DNA of 64,000 nt. Origin: DATLFA01 sp039934635. Lineage in GTDB: Bacteria > Actinomycetota > Acidimicrobiia > Acidimicrobiales > WLNW01. The notes under the pieces were generated by a model. It saw nothing but the letters and a program-made list of their open reading frames with translations, had not been told where the DNA came from and made no database searches. Each line of letters starts with the position of its first letter. Position 1 is the stretch's first letter. This document shows, piece after piece, positions 45,496 through 54,942 of the stretch. Position numbers and translations under genes: made by a program. The DNA lies in the NCBI GenBank assembly GCA_039934635.1, contig JBDTLT010000009.1:1-64000 (forward strand), given 5' to 3'.

Positions 45496-46347
45496 TCAGG
45501 TCTGCACGTGCTCGAAGCCGAATCGGCCTTTGATACACAGGTTTCCGTGCGTGATGTCGTGATCGTGCGGTGACGTCACCTTCACGATGCGGTTGTCCTG
45601 CACGTGCAGCGTCAGCGTGCAACCAACACCGCAATACGGGCAGATGGTGTCGGTGCTGGTTTGGCGCGCCTCGTCCCACGTGCCCGCGGCGCGCATCTCG
45701 AATTCGGAGGTCGGCATCAGCGCGCCCGTAGGGCACACCGCGATGCAGTTACCGCAATAGACACAGGCCGAGTCGGTCAGCGCGACGTCCCACTCGGTCG
45801 AAATACGCGCATCGAAGCCGCGCCCGGCGACGCCGATCGCGAACGTGTTCTGCCATTGCTCGCCGCACGCGTCGACGCACTGGTAACACAAGATGCACTT
45901 TGCGTAGTCACGAACGTACAGCGCGTTGTCGATCTTGACCGGCTGCTCGACGGTGGCCCGCTCGCCAAAGCGTTCGGGCTGCGCGCCGTATTCGGTCATC
46001 CAGCGATCGATGTTGGGCGCGATCGACAGGTCAGTCGCGCTCGCCAGGAACTCGAGGACCATGCGCCGGGAATGGCGCGTGCGCTCGGTGGCGGTCTGCA
46101 CGACCATGCCGGCCTCCACGGGTCGCGAACACGAGGGCACCAGCGCGCGCGACCCCTCGACCTCGACCACGCACACGCGGCAGGCATTCTTCGGTGTCAG
46201 CGTGTCGCCATAACACAGCGTCGGGATGTCGCGCCCGGCCGATCGGCACGCGTCGAGCACGGTCGAGCCATCGGGGACGCGCTGGGTTTCGCCGTCGACG
46301 GTGATCTCGATCAACCGGCGCGGCGCGGCGACCGGTTGCTCGGTCAT
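45496..46347 (-). CDS. Formate dehydrogenase iron-sulfur subunit (N-terminal half of a normal alpha subunit, encoded separately)
   Basis: A 283-aa electron-transfer protein. Residues about 10-85 form a 2Fe-2S ferredoxin domain (PTLCYGDTLTPKNACRVC). Next are two 4Fe-4S motifs, CILCYQCVDAC and CVYCGNCIAVCP. The C-terminus CPYCGVGCTL...GNLCIKGRFGF is the 4Fe-4S domain that normally opens the molybdenum subunit itself. In single-chain FdhA proteins this sequence continues straight into the part encoded at 48189-50111. Here the gene is separate and last in the operon, its ATG overlapping the stop of the upstream subunit (ATGA). Electrons likely pass through it from molybdenum to FMN. Confidence 0.88.
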   Translation of the reverse strand: MTEQPVAAPRRLIEITVDGETQRVPDGSTVLDACRSAGRDIPTLCYGDTLTPKNACRVCVVEVEGSRALVPSCSRPVEAGMVVQTATERTRHSRRMVLEFLASATDLSIAPNIDRWMTEYGAQPERFGERATVEQPVKIDNALYVRDYAKCILCYQCVDACGEQWQNTFAIGVAGRGFDARISTEWDVALTDSACVYCGNCIAVCPTGALMPTSEFEMRAAGTWDEARQTSTDTICPYCGVGCTLTLHVQDNRIVKVTSPHDHDITHGNLCIKGRFGFEHVQT

Positions 46348-48188
46348 TGCCGCCGCCGGAACGGCTCGAACTTCACCATCGCGGACTCGATCGCACTGCT
46401 GGCAGTCTGGCCGAGACCACAGATGGATGCGTCGCGCATGGCCTGCCCGATGTCGGCGAGCAGGGCCAACTCGGTGTCGACCGAGCCGCGGGGCTGACCG
46501 GCCGCGAGCCGGGCGAGCAATTCATCCTGGCGCACTGCGCCGACGCGGCACGGCACGCATTGCCCGCACGATTCGTCGCGGAAGAACTCGGCGATGCGCC
46601 GCAGAAATGCCACCAGATCGACGGTGTCGTCGAGCACGAGTACGACACCCGAACCGAGCGCGGCGGACGCCGCACGCGTGCCTTCGAATGTGAGCGCGAC
46701 ATCGATCTCGTCGGCCCGCACGAACGTGCCGGCCGCGCCGCCGAGCAACACGCATTGCAGCGCCCGACCGCTGCGTACCCCGCCCGCCATCTCGAGTAGT
46801 TCGCGCAGCGACACACCGAATTCGACCTCGTACACGCCCGGCAGGGCCACGCAACCCGATACGCAGAACAGCTTGGTTCCGTTCGAGCCATCGGTACCAG
46901 TGGCGGCGAAGGCAGAGGCGCCGCGCTCGAGTATGGGCAACACGTTGACGAGCGTCTCGACATTGTTGACCACGGTCGGTACGCCGAAGAGGCCGGCATC
47001 GGTCGGGTACGGAGGCTTGTTGCGGGGTTCACCGCGATAGCCCTCGATCGAGTTGAAGATCGCCGTCTCCTCGCCGCAGATGTAGGCGCCCGCCCCGCGC
47101 CGGATCTCGATATCGAACGAGAACCCGTGCCCGTCGACGTCGTCACCCAACCATCCGGCGGCGCGGGCGGTGGCGATGGCGTGGTCGAGCCGTTCCCACG
47201 CGAGCGGGTATTCGCCCCGCAGGTAGATGTAACCCCGAGCGCTGCCCGTGGCGTAGCCGGCGATCGTGAGCGCGTCGATCACGGCGAAGGGATCGCCCTC
47301 CATGAGCACGCGATCTTTGAACGTTCCCGGCTCGCTTTCGTCGGCGTTGCACACGACGAAGTGCGGTTGGCGTTCGTGCTCGCGAACGGCCTGCCACTTG
47401 CGGCCGGTGGGAAACGCCGCCCCGCCGCGCCCGACGAGCCCACTGTCGAGCACCTCGCGCACGACGCCCTCCGCGCCGAGCTCGAAGGCTCGTTGCACCG
47501 CGCGCCGGCCGCCGTTGGCCGTGTACTCGTCGATGCTGGCGGGATCGACGACGCCGATCCTGCGTAACAACACCAGGCCCTCGGTATCGCGTTGGGGCAC
47601 GCTCGCCGCGTGCGCCCACTGAGGCGCGACCGCGCCGTTCATCGAGACACGGATCGCGTCGGCGTCGACGAACGGCAGCGGCGCTTCGTACGGCGGGTCA
47701 CCGGCGTGGATCACCAGTGCCGCGGGTGCCCGCTCGCACAACCCGAGGCAAGGGCTCGGGTGCCAACTGCTCATCGTGCGCGCCCCGGCGGGCGGTTCGC
47801 CCGCACGGAGCTGATCGACGATGGTGTCGGCGCCACTCAGTTTGCAGGCGAGATCGGTGCAAAGGTGCACGACGCGCGCGGGGCTCGGTTCGAGCGAGAA
47901 CAATCCGTAGAACGACGCGACGCCGTACGCATCGGCCGGCGCGATCGAAAGGCGCCGGCACACGTAGCCGATGCCTCCTTGGCTGATCCAGCCGACACGC
48001 GATTGCAGCGCGTGCAACGCAGGCAACAAGAGGTCACGACCGTGGATGCGGTCATCCCGCGAGAACGACGCCCGCAGGTCACGCTCACTGCGCACGCCTC
48101 CCTCCCACGACGACGCCGACCGACCCAGCACCGCGTCGACCGCCGCTCGCTCGGCGTCGGTCGCTTCGGCCTCGAGGACGTGCTCCAT
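46344..48188 (-). CDS. NAD-linked formate dehydrogenase beta subunit, NuoE-NuoF fusion
   Basis: A 614-aa diaphorase subunit. Residues about 35-170 are NuoE-like with the 2Fe-2S ligands CTDLAC and CLGLCE. The rest is NuoF-like, with the FMN/NADH-binding segments GLVGRGGAAFPTGRKW and ICGEETAIFNSIEG and the 4Fe-4S ligands CGQCVPC and SICGLGQ. It reduces NAD(P)+ with electrons from formate. Its ATG directly follows the stop of the molybdenum subunit gene (TAGATG), and its own stop overlaps the next start, so the three genes are tightly coupled. Confidence 0.9.
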   Translation of the reverse strand: MEHVLEAEATDAERAAVDAVLGRSASSWEGGVRSERDLRASFSRDDRIHGRDLLLPALHALQSRVGWISQGGIGYVCRRLSIAPADAYGVASFYGLFSLEPSPARVVHLCTDLACKLSGADTIVDQLRAGEPPAGARTMSSWHPSPCLGLCERAPAALVIHAGDPPYEAPLPFVDADAIRVSMNGAVAPQWAHAASVPQRDTEGLVLLRRIGVVDPASIDEYTANGGRRAVQRAFELGAEGVVREVLDSGLVGRGGAAFPTGRKWQAVREHERQPHFVVCNADESEPGTFKDRVLMEGDPFAVIDALTIAGYATGSARGYIYLRGEYPLAWERLDHAIATARAAGWLGDDVDGHGFSFDIEIRRGAGAYICGEETAIFNSIEGYRGEPRNKPPYPTDAGLFGVPTVVNNVETLVNVLPILERGASAFAATGTDGSNGTKLFCVSGCVALPGVYEVEFGVSLRELLEMAGGVRSGRALQCVLLGGAAGTFVRADEIDVALTFEGTRAASAALGSGVVLVLDDTVDLVAFLRRIAEFFRDESCGQCVPCRVGAVRQDELLARLAAGQPRGSVDTELALLADIGQAMRDASICGLGQTASSAIESAMVKFEPFRRRQ

Positions 48189-50111
48189 CTACAACCTCTC
48201 CAACCGCACGGCGGTCGCCTTGAACTCGGCAGTACCGGAACGCGGATCCACAGCATCGATCGTGAGCACATTGGTGTCCACATCGTCCGAGAAGTGAAAC
48301 GTCATGAAGGCGAGCCCGGCGCGCAACGCGTGGTCGACACGCGCCGGCGCCACCACTGCACCTCTACGCGAGACGACCCTTACGGATTGGCCATCGGCGA
48401 TGTCGAGGCGACGCGCGTCCTCAGGCGAAAGGTCGAGGGTTTCGCCGAGCCGTAACGGCGACGCGTAGCTGCCCGACTGCACGCCGGTGTTGTAGCTGTC
48501 GAGGCGGCGACCGGTGGTCAGCCGCAGCGGGAAGTCTTCGGTGAGCTCGTCGACGGGAAGGTCGTGGGTCACCACATTGAACGGAGCGGGCCGGCCTCTA
48601 CGCGTGGGATCGTCATCCCACAGCCGCCCGTGCAGGAACGACGGCTCGATTGTGTCGTCGTCGTAACACGGCCACTGAATGCCGTCCAACGCCTCGATGC
48701 GCGCGTACGACATGCCCGCGTGAATCGGCGACAACGAGCGCACCTCGTTCCAGATGGCTTCGGCGCGCTGGCGGGGCTCGTCACCGTAACGCCAGTCGCG
48801 GCCCATTCGCGACGCGAGTTGCAACAGGACTTCGATGTCGTCGCGTGCGTTACCGGGTGGGTCGAGCGCCTTGCGCACGCGCTGTACGCGTCGCTCGCTG
48901 TTCGTCACCGTGCCTTCGCTCTCGCACCATGCTGCGGCCGCAGGAAAGACGACATCGGCCATCTCCGCGGTCTTGGTCAAGAAGATGTCCTGCACCACCA
49001 GAGTGTCGAGGCCTTCGAGTAAGTGTCGCGCGTGGGTCACGTCGGCTTCGCTCTGCGCCGGATTCTCGCCGATGACGTACAGCGCGGTGAGGTCGCCCCG
49101 ACCCATTGCCTCGAACATCTGCGTCAACGTCCAACCTGGTTTCGGCGGCACGGTGCACTCCCAGGCCTGGTCGAACTGGCCACGCAGATCCGCGTCGGTG
49201 ATGTCTTGAAAGCCGGGCAGCCGCGGGGGGATGGCGCCCATGTCGCCGCCGCCCTGCACGTTGTTCTGACCGCGTAGCGGGTTGAGGCCCGAGCCGTAGC
49301 GACCGACATGGCCGCAGAGCAGCGCCAGGTTGATGAGCGCCAACACGTTCTCGACCGCGTTGTGGTGTTCGGTGATGCCGAGCGTCCAGCACAGTTGCGC
49401 GCGTGGCGCGCGGGCGTACGCGTGCGCAACCTGGCGAATCACTTCGGCGGGCACGCCGGTCTCCATCTCGCCCCGCTCGAGCGTCCACGACTCGACCGAG
49501 CGCGCGTACGCATCGAAGTCGACGGTGGCTCGCTCGATGAAGTCACGGTGCGCAAGGCCTTGGTGGATGATCTCGCGCGCCATCGTGTTGGCCAGTGCAA
49601 TGTCGGTCCCGACGTCGAGCCCGACCCAGATGTCGGCGAACTGCGCGGTCGCGGTACGCCGCGGGTCGACGACGAACAGCTGCGCGCCGTTGCGCACCCC
49701 CGCCAGCACGTGATGGAAGAAGATCGGATGCGCCTCGCGCGCGTTGGATCCCCACAACACGATCACGTCGGTCGCTTCGATCTCTTTGTAGGACGACGTT
49801 CCGCCACCCACTCCGAACACTGCCGCCAGACCGACGACGCTGGGAGCGTGTCAAGTTCGATTGCACGAATCGATGTTGTTCGTCCCCATCACCGCCCGGG
49901 CGAACTTCTGCGCGAGAAAGTTCATCTCGTTGGTGGCCTTCGAACAGCTGAACATGCCGAAGGCCTGCGGGCCTTTGGTGTCGAGCGCTCGGCGAAACCC
50001 GGCAGCGGCGCGGTCGAGTGCCTCATCCCAGGTTGCCGGGCGCAGCGCGCCGTTGTCGCGCACCAGCGGCTCGGTCAGCCGTGAGTAGACCCGTGCCGGC
50101 CGTCGCGCCAT
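48189..50111 (-). CDS. Formate dehydrogenase molybdenum subunit, selenoprotein (in-frame UGA at 49851-49853 read as Sec)
   Basis: Read through the UGA, this is a 640-aa Mo-bis-MGD enzyme that oxidises formate to CO2. The local sequence is NNIDSCNRT-U87-HAPSVVGLAAVFG; the residue between NRT and HAPS is the molybdenum ligand (Cys or Sec) followed by the catalytic His. Both halves are in the same frame, and a SECIS-type hairpin follows. The C-terminal molydopterin-binding domain (TGRRLDSYNTGVQSG) is intact. The N-terminal 4Fe-4S domain is missing here and is encoded at 45496-46347. ATG 50111 is chosen because it begins the RLTEPLVRDNG region. It is the first gene of the operon, divergent from an amidohydrolase. 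Confidence 0.92.
49822..49838 (-). promoter_or_regulatory. Bacterial SECIS-like hairpin of the formate dehydrogenase gene
   Basis: In RNA sense, GUCGUC pairs with GGCGGC (six pairs, two of them G-U) around the loop GGUCU. The loop starts 18 nt after the UGA and begins with G. E. coli fdhF has a very similar loop (AGGUCU) at nearly the same distance. The outer CAC and GUG nearby could extend the stem. Confidence 0.75.
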
Positions 50112-50211
50112 GGGTCCATCGTAAACCCCCGGTGGGTGCCCCAAGGCATAAGGGCCCCGTTCGACACAGTCGCTGCCGCAGAGGGCAAACTGGTGGCGAC
50201 TAGGGGGAACC

Positions 50212-51408
50212 ATGGCCGACATCGAGATCCCACCGATCATCAGCGTGGACGACCACGTCGTCGAACCCCCCGACCTCTGGACGAGCCGGCTGCCCGCCAA
50301 GTACAGAGATGTCGGCCCCCACGTGGTCTACAAACCGACCGGCAAACCGATCCTCGTCGGTGGCGGCTATATCGAAGAGCCGGGTACCGAAGGCGACCCG
50401 ATCGCCTGGTGGTTCTTCGAGGACCACAAGTATTCGGTCAAGCGGCTCATCGCTGCGGCGGGGTATTCGCCCGACGAGATCGGCCTCGAGGGCGTGACGT
50501 TCGAGGACATGCGCCCCGGCTGTTGGCAGCCAAAGGCGCGACTGGCCGACATGGACGTCAACAATGTCGAAGCGTCGCTGTGCTTTCCCAACTACCCCCG
50601 CTTCTGCGGACAGCTCTTCAAGAACGCCAAGGACAAAGACCTCGCGCTGCTGTGCGTACAGGCCTACAACGACTGGATGGTCGACGAATGGTGCGGCGAC
50701 TCCAACGGTCGCCTCATCCCACTGTGCCTGATCCCGTTGTGGGATGTCGACCTCGCCGTCACGGAGATCTACCGCAATGCGGCGCGCGGCGTCCGTGCGG
50801 TGGCCTTCAGCGAATGCCCGGCCTGGATCGACCTGCCGTCGATCCACTCGGGCTACTGGGAGCCGTTCTGGGCCGCGTGCGCCGACACCGGCACCGTGCT
50901 GTGCATGCACATCGGCTCCGGCACCAAGACGATGACCACCAGTTCGGATGCACCCGAGGGCGTGACGGCTACCGGCATCTTCACCAACAGCGCGATGTCG
51001 ATGATCGACTTCTTGTTCTCGGGTGTATTGGTGCGCCATCCCGATCTCAAGCTGTTGTACGCCGAAGCGCAGATCGGTTGGATCCCCTACGTCGTCGAAC
51101 GCATCGACGACATCTGGAACACCCATCGTGGATGGGCCCACGTGCGGGACAACACTCCCGAGCCACCCTCGACCTACTACTACCGGCAGATGCACAGCTG
51201 CTTCTTCAAGGACTCCGTCGGGCTCGAGCTGCTCGATCGAGTCGGTGTCGACAACATCATGTTCGAGACCGACTACCCGCACCAGGACGGCACATGGCCC
51301 AACTCCAAAGAAGTCGCGCAAAAGCTCTTCGGCCATCTCGACGCCGCCACCACACGCAAGATCGTCCGGGGTAACGCGGTGCGATTGTTCGGTCTCGACG
51401 CGAAATAA
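50212..51408 (+). CDS. Amidohydrolase family 2 metal-dependent hydrolase (second paralogue)
   Basis: A 398-aa TIM-barrel hydrolase closely similar to the protein at 43659. The metal site shows SVDDHVVEPPDLW, CMHIGSGTKT and FETDYPHQDGTWP. GRLIPLCLIPLWD also matches its paralogue's GRLIPLTIIPLWD. It is divergent from the formate dehydrogenase operon with a 100-base shared promoter region, and the MFS gene starts 6 bases after its stop. The substrate is likely a carboxylated or lactone-type intermediate; the link to formate production is only speculative. Confidence 0.88.
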   Translation: MADIEIPPIISVDDHVVEPPDLWTSRLPAKYRDVGPHVVYKPTGKPILVGGGYIEEPGTEGDPIAWWFFEDHKYSVKRLIAAAGYSPDEIGLEGVTFEDMRPGCWQPKARLADMDVNNVEASLCFPNYPRFCGQLFKNAKDKDLALLCVQAYNDWMVDEWCGDSNGRLIPLCLIPLWDVDLAVTEIYRNAARGVRAVAFSECPAWIDLPSIHSGYWEPFWAACADTGTVLCMHIGSGTKTMTTSSDAPEGVTATGIFTNSAMSMIDFLFSGVLVRHPDLKLLYAEAQIGWIPYVVERIDDIWNTHRGWAHVRDNTPEPPSTYYYRQMHSCFFKDSVGLELLDRVGVDNIMFETDYPHQDGTWPNSKEVAQKLFGHLDAATTRKIVRGNAVRLFGLDAK

Positions 51409-51414
51409 CGCTTC

Positions 51415-52959
51415 GTGCAGATAGAGCAGGCGCCGACGGGAAGCGGTCTCGCGCCCAAACAGATCCACATCTTGATGATCGCGGTCATGACCGGGATGTT
51501 CCTCTCCGCGCTCGACGCGACGATCGTGCAGACCGCCATCCCCACGATCGTGGGCGATCTCGGCAACTTGTCGCAGGCACCATGGATCGCAGTGTCGTAT
51601 CTGCTGACGCAGACGATCTCGACACCGATCATCGGCAAGCTGTCCGACATCTACGGTCGCAAGCGCGTCTTCCAGATCAACATCGCCTTGTTCATCGCGT
51701 CATCCGTGCTCGCCGCCCTGTCGCAGAACATGTGGCAACTCGTGCTCTTCCGGGCGATACAGGGTCTCGGCGCGGGCGGGCTCAACACGCTGCCGATGGC
51801 GATCGTCGGTGACGTGCTCCCACCGGCCGAGCGGGCCAAGTACCAGGGCTACATATCCGGCACTTTCATGCTCGCGGCCCTCATGGGCCCACTGGCGGGC
51901 GGCTTCTTCGTCGATCATCTCAATTGGCGGTGGGTGTTCCTCGTCAATCTCCCGATCGGCGCCGCGTCGATGACAGCAGTGCAGCGCTATCTGCATGTCG
52001 AGCGGGTGGCGACACGCCGAGCCATCGACTATTTCGGTGCCACCGCACTGGTCATCGCCACGACTCCGCTCGCCTTCTCGCTGCTGTGGGCGGGCGAGAA
52101 ATACGGTTGGGGCAGCGCCGTGACGCTTGCGTTGTTCGCCATTTCTGCCATAGGCACCCTGCTGTTCGTGCTCATCGAGTTGCAAGCCGAAGAGCCCATC
52201 CTGCCGATGACATTGTTCAGCAACCAGATCGTGCGGACCACGATGGTCGGCGGTTTCATCATCGGCGTCGCCATGTATTCGATGAACAGTTACACGGGCG
52301 TGTTCCTGCAAGTCGTCGACGGCGTGAGCGCCACGAAGTCGGGTTTGTTCATGCTGCCGATGATGATCGCGGTGACCACCGCGTCGATCACGTCAGGCCG
52401 GCTCATCGCCCGCACCGGCAACTACAAGCCGTATCCGATCTGCGGGGTCGCGATCATGTTGGTCGCCGCGGTCTTGTTGAGCACCATGGACGTTCACACC
52501 ACTCGCTGGGGAGTCGCGGTGCGGGTAATGATCGCCGGTCTCGGCATGGGACAGATCGGCCCGTCGCTCACGATCATCGTGCAGAACGCGGTCGACTACC
52601 GAGACCTTGGTGTCGCGACCGCCGGATTCGCCTTCGTTCGCTCACTGGGTGGTTCGGTCGGCTCGGCCGTGATCGGCGCGGTGTACTCGCACCGAGTTGA
52701 TCGACTGATTCCCAAGTACGTCGGACAAGAGAACATCGATCGACTACCCGACACCGCGGCACTGCGCGGACGGCCGTCGACGATCCGCGGCTTGCCGGAA
52801 CCAGTGCGTACCGGCGTACGCCGCGCGTTCGCTGACGCGGTGACCGGATCGACGCGCGTGGTGATCCCCGTTTTGGTCGTGACGCTGGTCGTGTTCTCGA
52901 TGATCCCGAAGGTGCCGCTCAAGCGCAGCTTCGACAAACAACCCGTCGCCGTCGAATAA
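51415..52959 (+). CDS. MFS transporter, DHA2 (EmrB/QacA) family
   Basis: A 514-aa membrane protein with 14 helices. SALDATIVQTAIPTIVGDL in helix 1, GKLSDIYGRKRVF (motif A) and IQGLGAGGLNTLPMAIVGD (helix 4-5 antiporter motif) are clear. It would exchange a hydrophobic substrate for protons. The start GTG 51415 is 6 bases after the amidohydrolase stop, so the two are co-transcribed and probably share a compound. It is a distinct DHA2 branch from the protein at 35855. Confidence 0.9.
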   Translation: MQIEQAPTGSGLAPKQIHILMIAVMTGMFLSALDATIVQTAIPTIVGDLGNLSQAPWIAVSYLLTQTISTPIIGKLSDIYGRKRVFQINIALFIASSVLAALSQNMWQLVLFRAIQGLGAGGLNTLPMAIVGDVLPPAERAKYQGYISGTFMLAALMGPLAGGFFVDHLNWRWVFLVNLPIGAASMTAVQRYLHVERVATRRAIDYFGATALVIATTPLAFSLLWAGEKYGWGSAVTLALFAISAIGTLLFVLIELQAEEPILPMTLFSNQIVRTTMVGGFIIGVAMYSMNSYTGVFLQVVDGVSATKSGLFMLPMMIAVTTASITSGRLIARTGNYKPYPICGVAIMLVAAVLLSTMDVHTTRWGVAVRVMIAGLGMGQIGPSLTIIVQNAVDYRDLGVATAGFAFVRSLGGSVGSAVIGAVYSHRVDRLIPKYVGQENIDRLPDTAALRGRPSTIRGLPEPVRTGVRRAFADAVTGSTRVVIPVLVVTLVVFSMIPKVPLKRSFDKQPVAVE

Positions 52960-52969
52960 CGCCTTCTTG

Positions 52970-53024
52970 TGCGGCTCCGCCGCAACGGACTGGCGGCTTC
53001 GCCGCGGAACTGACGATGCCGTCA
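52970..53024. terminator. Cluster of three short hairpins between convergent genes
   Basis: Three inverted repeats follow each other: TGCGGC-tcc-GCCGCA (52970-52984), GCGGC-ttc-GCCGC (52993-53005) and TGACG-atgc-CGTCA (53011-53024). They fill the 85-base gap between the MFS gene and the convergent SDR gene. They probably stop transcription from both sides; no T-run is present. Confidence 0.45.
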
Positions 53025-53044
53025 ACTGAGTTGCAGGGGAAGTC

Positions 53045-53812
53045 TCAGCCCGTCATCAATCTTGAAAAGGCGGCGCGTTGCGCGGCGATGCGGGTCGGGT
53101 CGGCTGGCACCGCGCTGCTTCGTTCGAGCACCACGCGGGCGATCTTGCCGCCCCCCACGGTGAATGCCTCGCCGGTGATCGCACACTGCTCGTGGCACAG
53201 CCACGCCACTGCTGCCGCCGCCTCACCTGCCGGGGGCGCGGTGCTGCCCTCGCGCGCCAGGCGCGTCGAACCCCACGGCAACACGCAATTGAGGTGGATG
53301 CCGTGCGGCTCGCCTTCGATCGCGAGCGTCTTGGTCATCGCGAACACCGCGCCCTTGGCCGCGACATAGTGTGCGCGCCCGGCGATGCCGAAGATGCCGC
53401 CCGACGCCGTCGTCACGATGCGGCCGTAGTGGGCCGCCGTCATGAGAGACCACGCGGCCCGCACGACATGAAACGTGCTCGTGAGGTTGTGGCGCAACGC
53501 GTCATCGAATTCAGATGTGGTCATCTCGGCGAAGTCGCGGTGCCACGAGACGCCGGCATTCGCAACGAGGACATCGATCGGGCCGGCTTGCTCGATGACC
53601 GATCGAGCGCCGGCCTCGCTCGATATGTCCGCCGCGATGGCCATCACGCCGAGCTCCACCGCAGTTGCGTGGACCGCATCGTGATCGATGTCGTTGAGAA
53701 TCACACGGGCACCGCGTGCGGCCAGTAGTTCGGCATAGGCGCGCCCGAGACCGCGCGCCGCGCCGGTGACGAGCGCGGCGCGGCCGTCGAAGCGCGGCTC
53801 GTCTTCGGTCAT
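53045..53812 (-). CDS. Short-chain dehydrogenase/reductase (SDR)
   Basis: A 255-aa oxidoreductase with TGAARGLGRAY, the NAG in VANAGVSWHRD, the Ser region TTASGGIFG and YVAAK. The strand 2 Asp in LNDIDHD suggests NAD. In the C-terminal third the usual substrate-loop region is short (LPWGSTRLAREG). ATG 53812 overlaps the stop of the amidohydrolase gene (ATGA). It is the last gene of a four-gene minus-strand operon: enoyl-CoA hydratase, P450, amidohydrolase, SDR. Confidence 0.9.
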   Translation of the reverse strand: MTEDEPRFDGRAALVTGAARGLGRAYAELLAARGARVILNDIDHDAVHATAVELGVMAIAADISSEAGARSVIEQAGPIDVLVANAGVSWHRDFAEMTTSEFDDALRHNLTSTFHVVRAAWSLMTAAHYGRIVTTASGGIFGIAGRAHYVAAKGAVFAMTKTLAIEGEPHGIHLNCVLPWGSTRLAREGSTAPPAGEAAAAVAWLCHEQCAITGEAFTVGGGKIARVVLERSSAVPADPTRIAAQRAAFSRLMTG

Positions 53813-54942
53813 CGAGGATCGATCTGGTAGAGCAGCGCGGCGTTGTCGGTCGCGATGCGTTGCCGCGCCGTAGCATCGAGCAAGGCAGTGCGATCGGCGA
53901 ACACTTCGCGTGAACGCGGGAACAGGCCTTCGCTGTGCGGATAGTCGGAGCCCCACAGGATGCGATCGCTGCCGACTGCCTGCGCGACCGCCGCGGCCGA
54001 CGGATCTTCGCAGAACTGCGCCCAAACGTTGTTACGCACGAAGTCGCTCGGCAACGTGCCCGCCGCGAAACGGTGACCCTTGGTGGCCCGCTGCGTGTAC
54101 GTGTAGTCCATGCGTTCGACGAAGAACGGCAGCCAACCCACTTCGTGTTCGGCGGAGACGATGCGCAGGCCGGGAAACCGCTCGAACACACCCGAGAAGA
54201 TGATGTCGCCGAGTGCCTGGCGCACCCAATGGTCGGCGGTCGCGAAGGCGGTCTGCGCCGGCTTGGCCGATGCAGACTGCGCGCCCGGGATCACCGGCGC
54301 AGCTTGACGGTCGGGATTCGCCCGATAGGTGCCGATGTGCAACGACAACGGCACATCGAGCGCGGCCGCCACCGCCCACAGTCGATCGAACGACGGATCC
54401 GCGTACGTGCGGCCCCCCGGGAGCCCGACAGGGATAAGCCCGGCCGCCAACCCGCGGAGCACCGCGCGCTCGAGCTCGGCTGCCGCGGTCTCGATGTCGT
54501 CGACGTTGAGCGCGGCCACGCCTCGCAGCCGTTGTGGCTGCGCGGCCGTGAACTCGGCCAACCAGTCGTTGTACGCCCGGCAGGTGGCGTCGACGAGCAC
54601 GGTGTTGCGCACGGCGTAGTGCTGCATCTGCTGCGTGGGATAAAGGACCGATGCGGTCACGCCGTCGGTGAGGTTCTCGTCGACGTAAAGATCGGGGTCG
54701 TAGGCGCCGGCACGCACGTTCTCGAAGCGATCCGCCAGCACGAGGGCGTCGGGATCAGCGAAGCGAACGCCCGCCTGCGTGCCACCGGCGAACGAGTTCG
54801 TGCGATGGCCGTCCACATACCACCAGTCGTTGCCGTCGTCGTCGCGACGTACCTGTGGAGCACGCTCGCCCCACTCGTTCTGCAGCCGCTGGGTCCAGAC
54901 ATCGGGCGGCTCGATGACGTGCGAGTCAGCCGAGATCATCAC
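53809..54942 (-). CDS. Amidohydrolase family 2 metal-dependent hydrolase (third paralogue)
   Basis: A 377-aa TIM-barrel hydrolase, more divergent from the other two. The metal site shows SADSHVIEPPDVW, LSLHIGTYRAN and WGSDYPHSEGLFP. Its 5' end overlaps the 3' end of the P450 gene by 17 bases, and its stop overlaps the SDR start. In this operon it could cleave or decarboxylate the product of P450 oxidation and CoA-ester chemistry. The substrate is unknown. Confidence 0.88.
   Translation of the reverse strand: MMISADSHVIEPPDVWTQRLQNEWGERAPQVRRDDDGNDWWYVDGHRTNSFAGGTQAGVRFADPDALVLADRFENVRAGAYDPDLYVDENLTDGVTASVLYPTQQMQHYAVRNTVLVDATCRAYNDWLAEFTAAQPQRLRGVAALNVDDIETAAAELERAVLRGLAAGLIPVGLPGGRTYADPSFDRLWAVAAALDVPLSLHIGTYRANPDRQAAPVIPGAQSASAKPAQTAFATADHWVRQALGDIIFSGVFERFPGLRIVSAEHEVGWLPFFVERMDYTYTQRATKGHRFAAGTLPSDFVRNNVWAQFCEDPSAAAVAQAVGSDRILWGSDYPHSEGLFPRSREVFADRTALLDATARQRIATDNAALLYQIDPR

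Noticed and set aside
46549..46566. CVPCR in the formate dehydrogenase beta subunit as a formylglycine (CxPxR) site for the FGE
   Set aside because: These cysteines are the conserved 4Fe-4S ligands of the NuoF domain; the match is coincidental.
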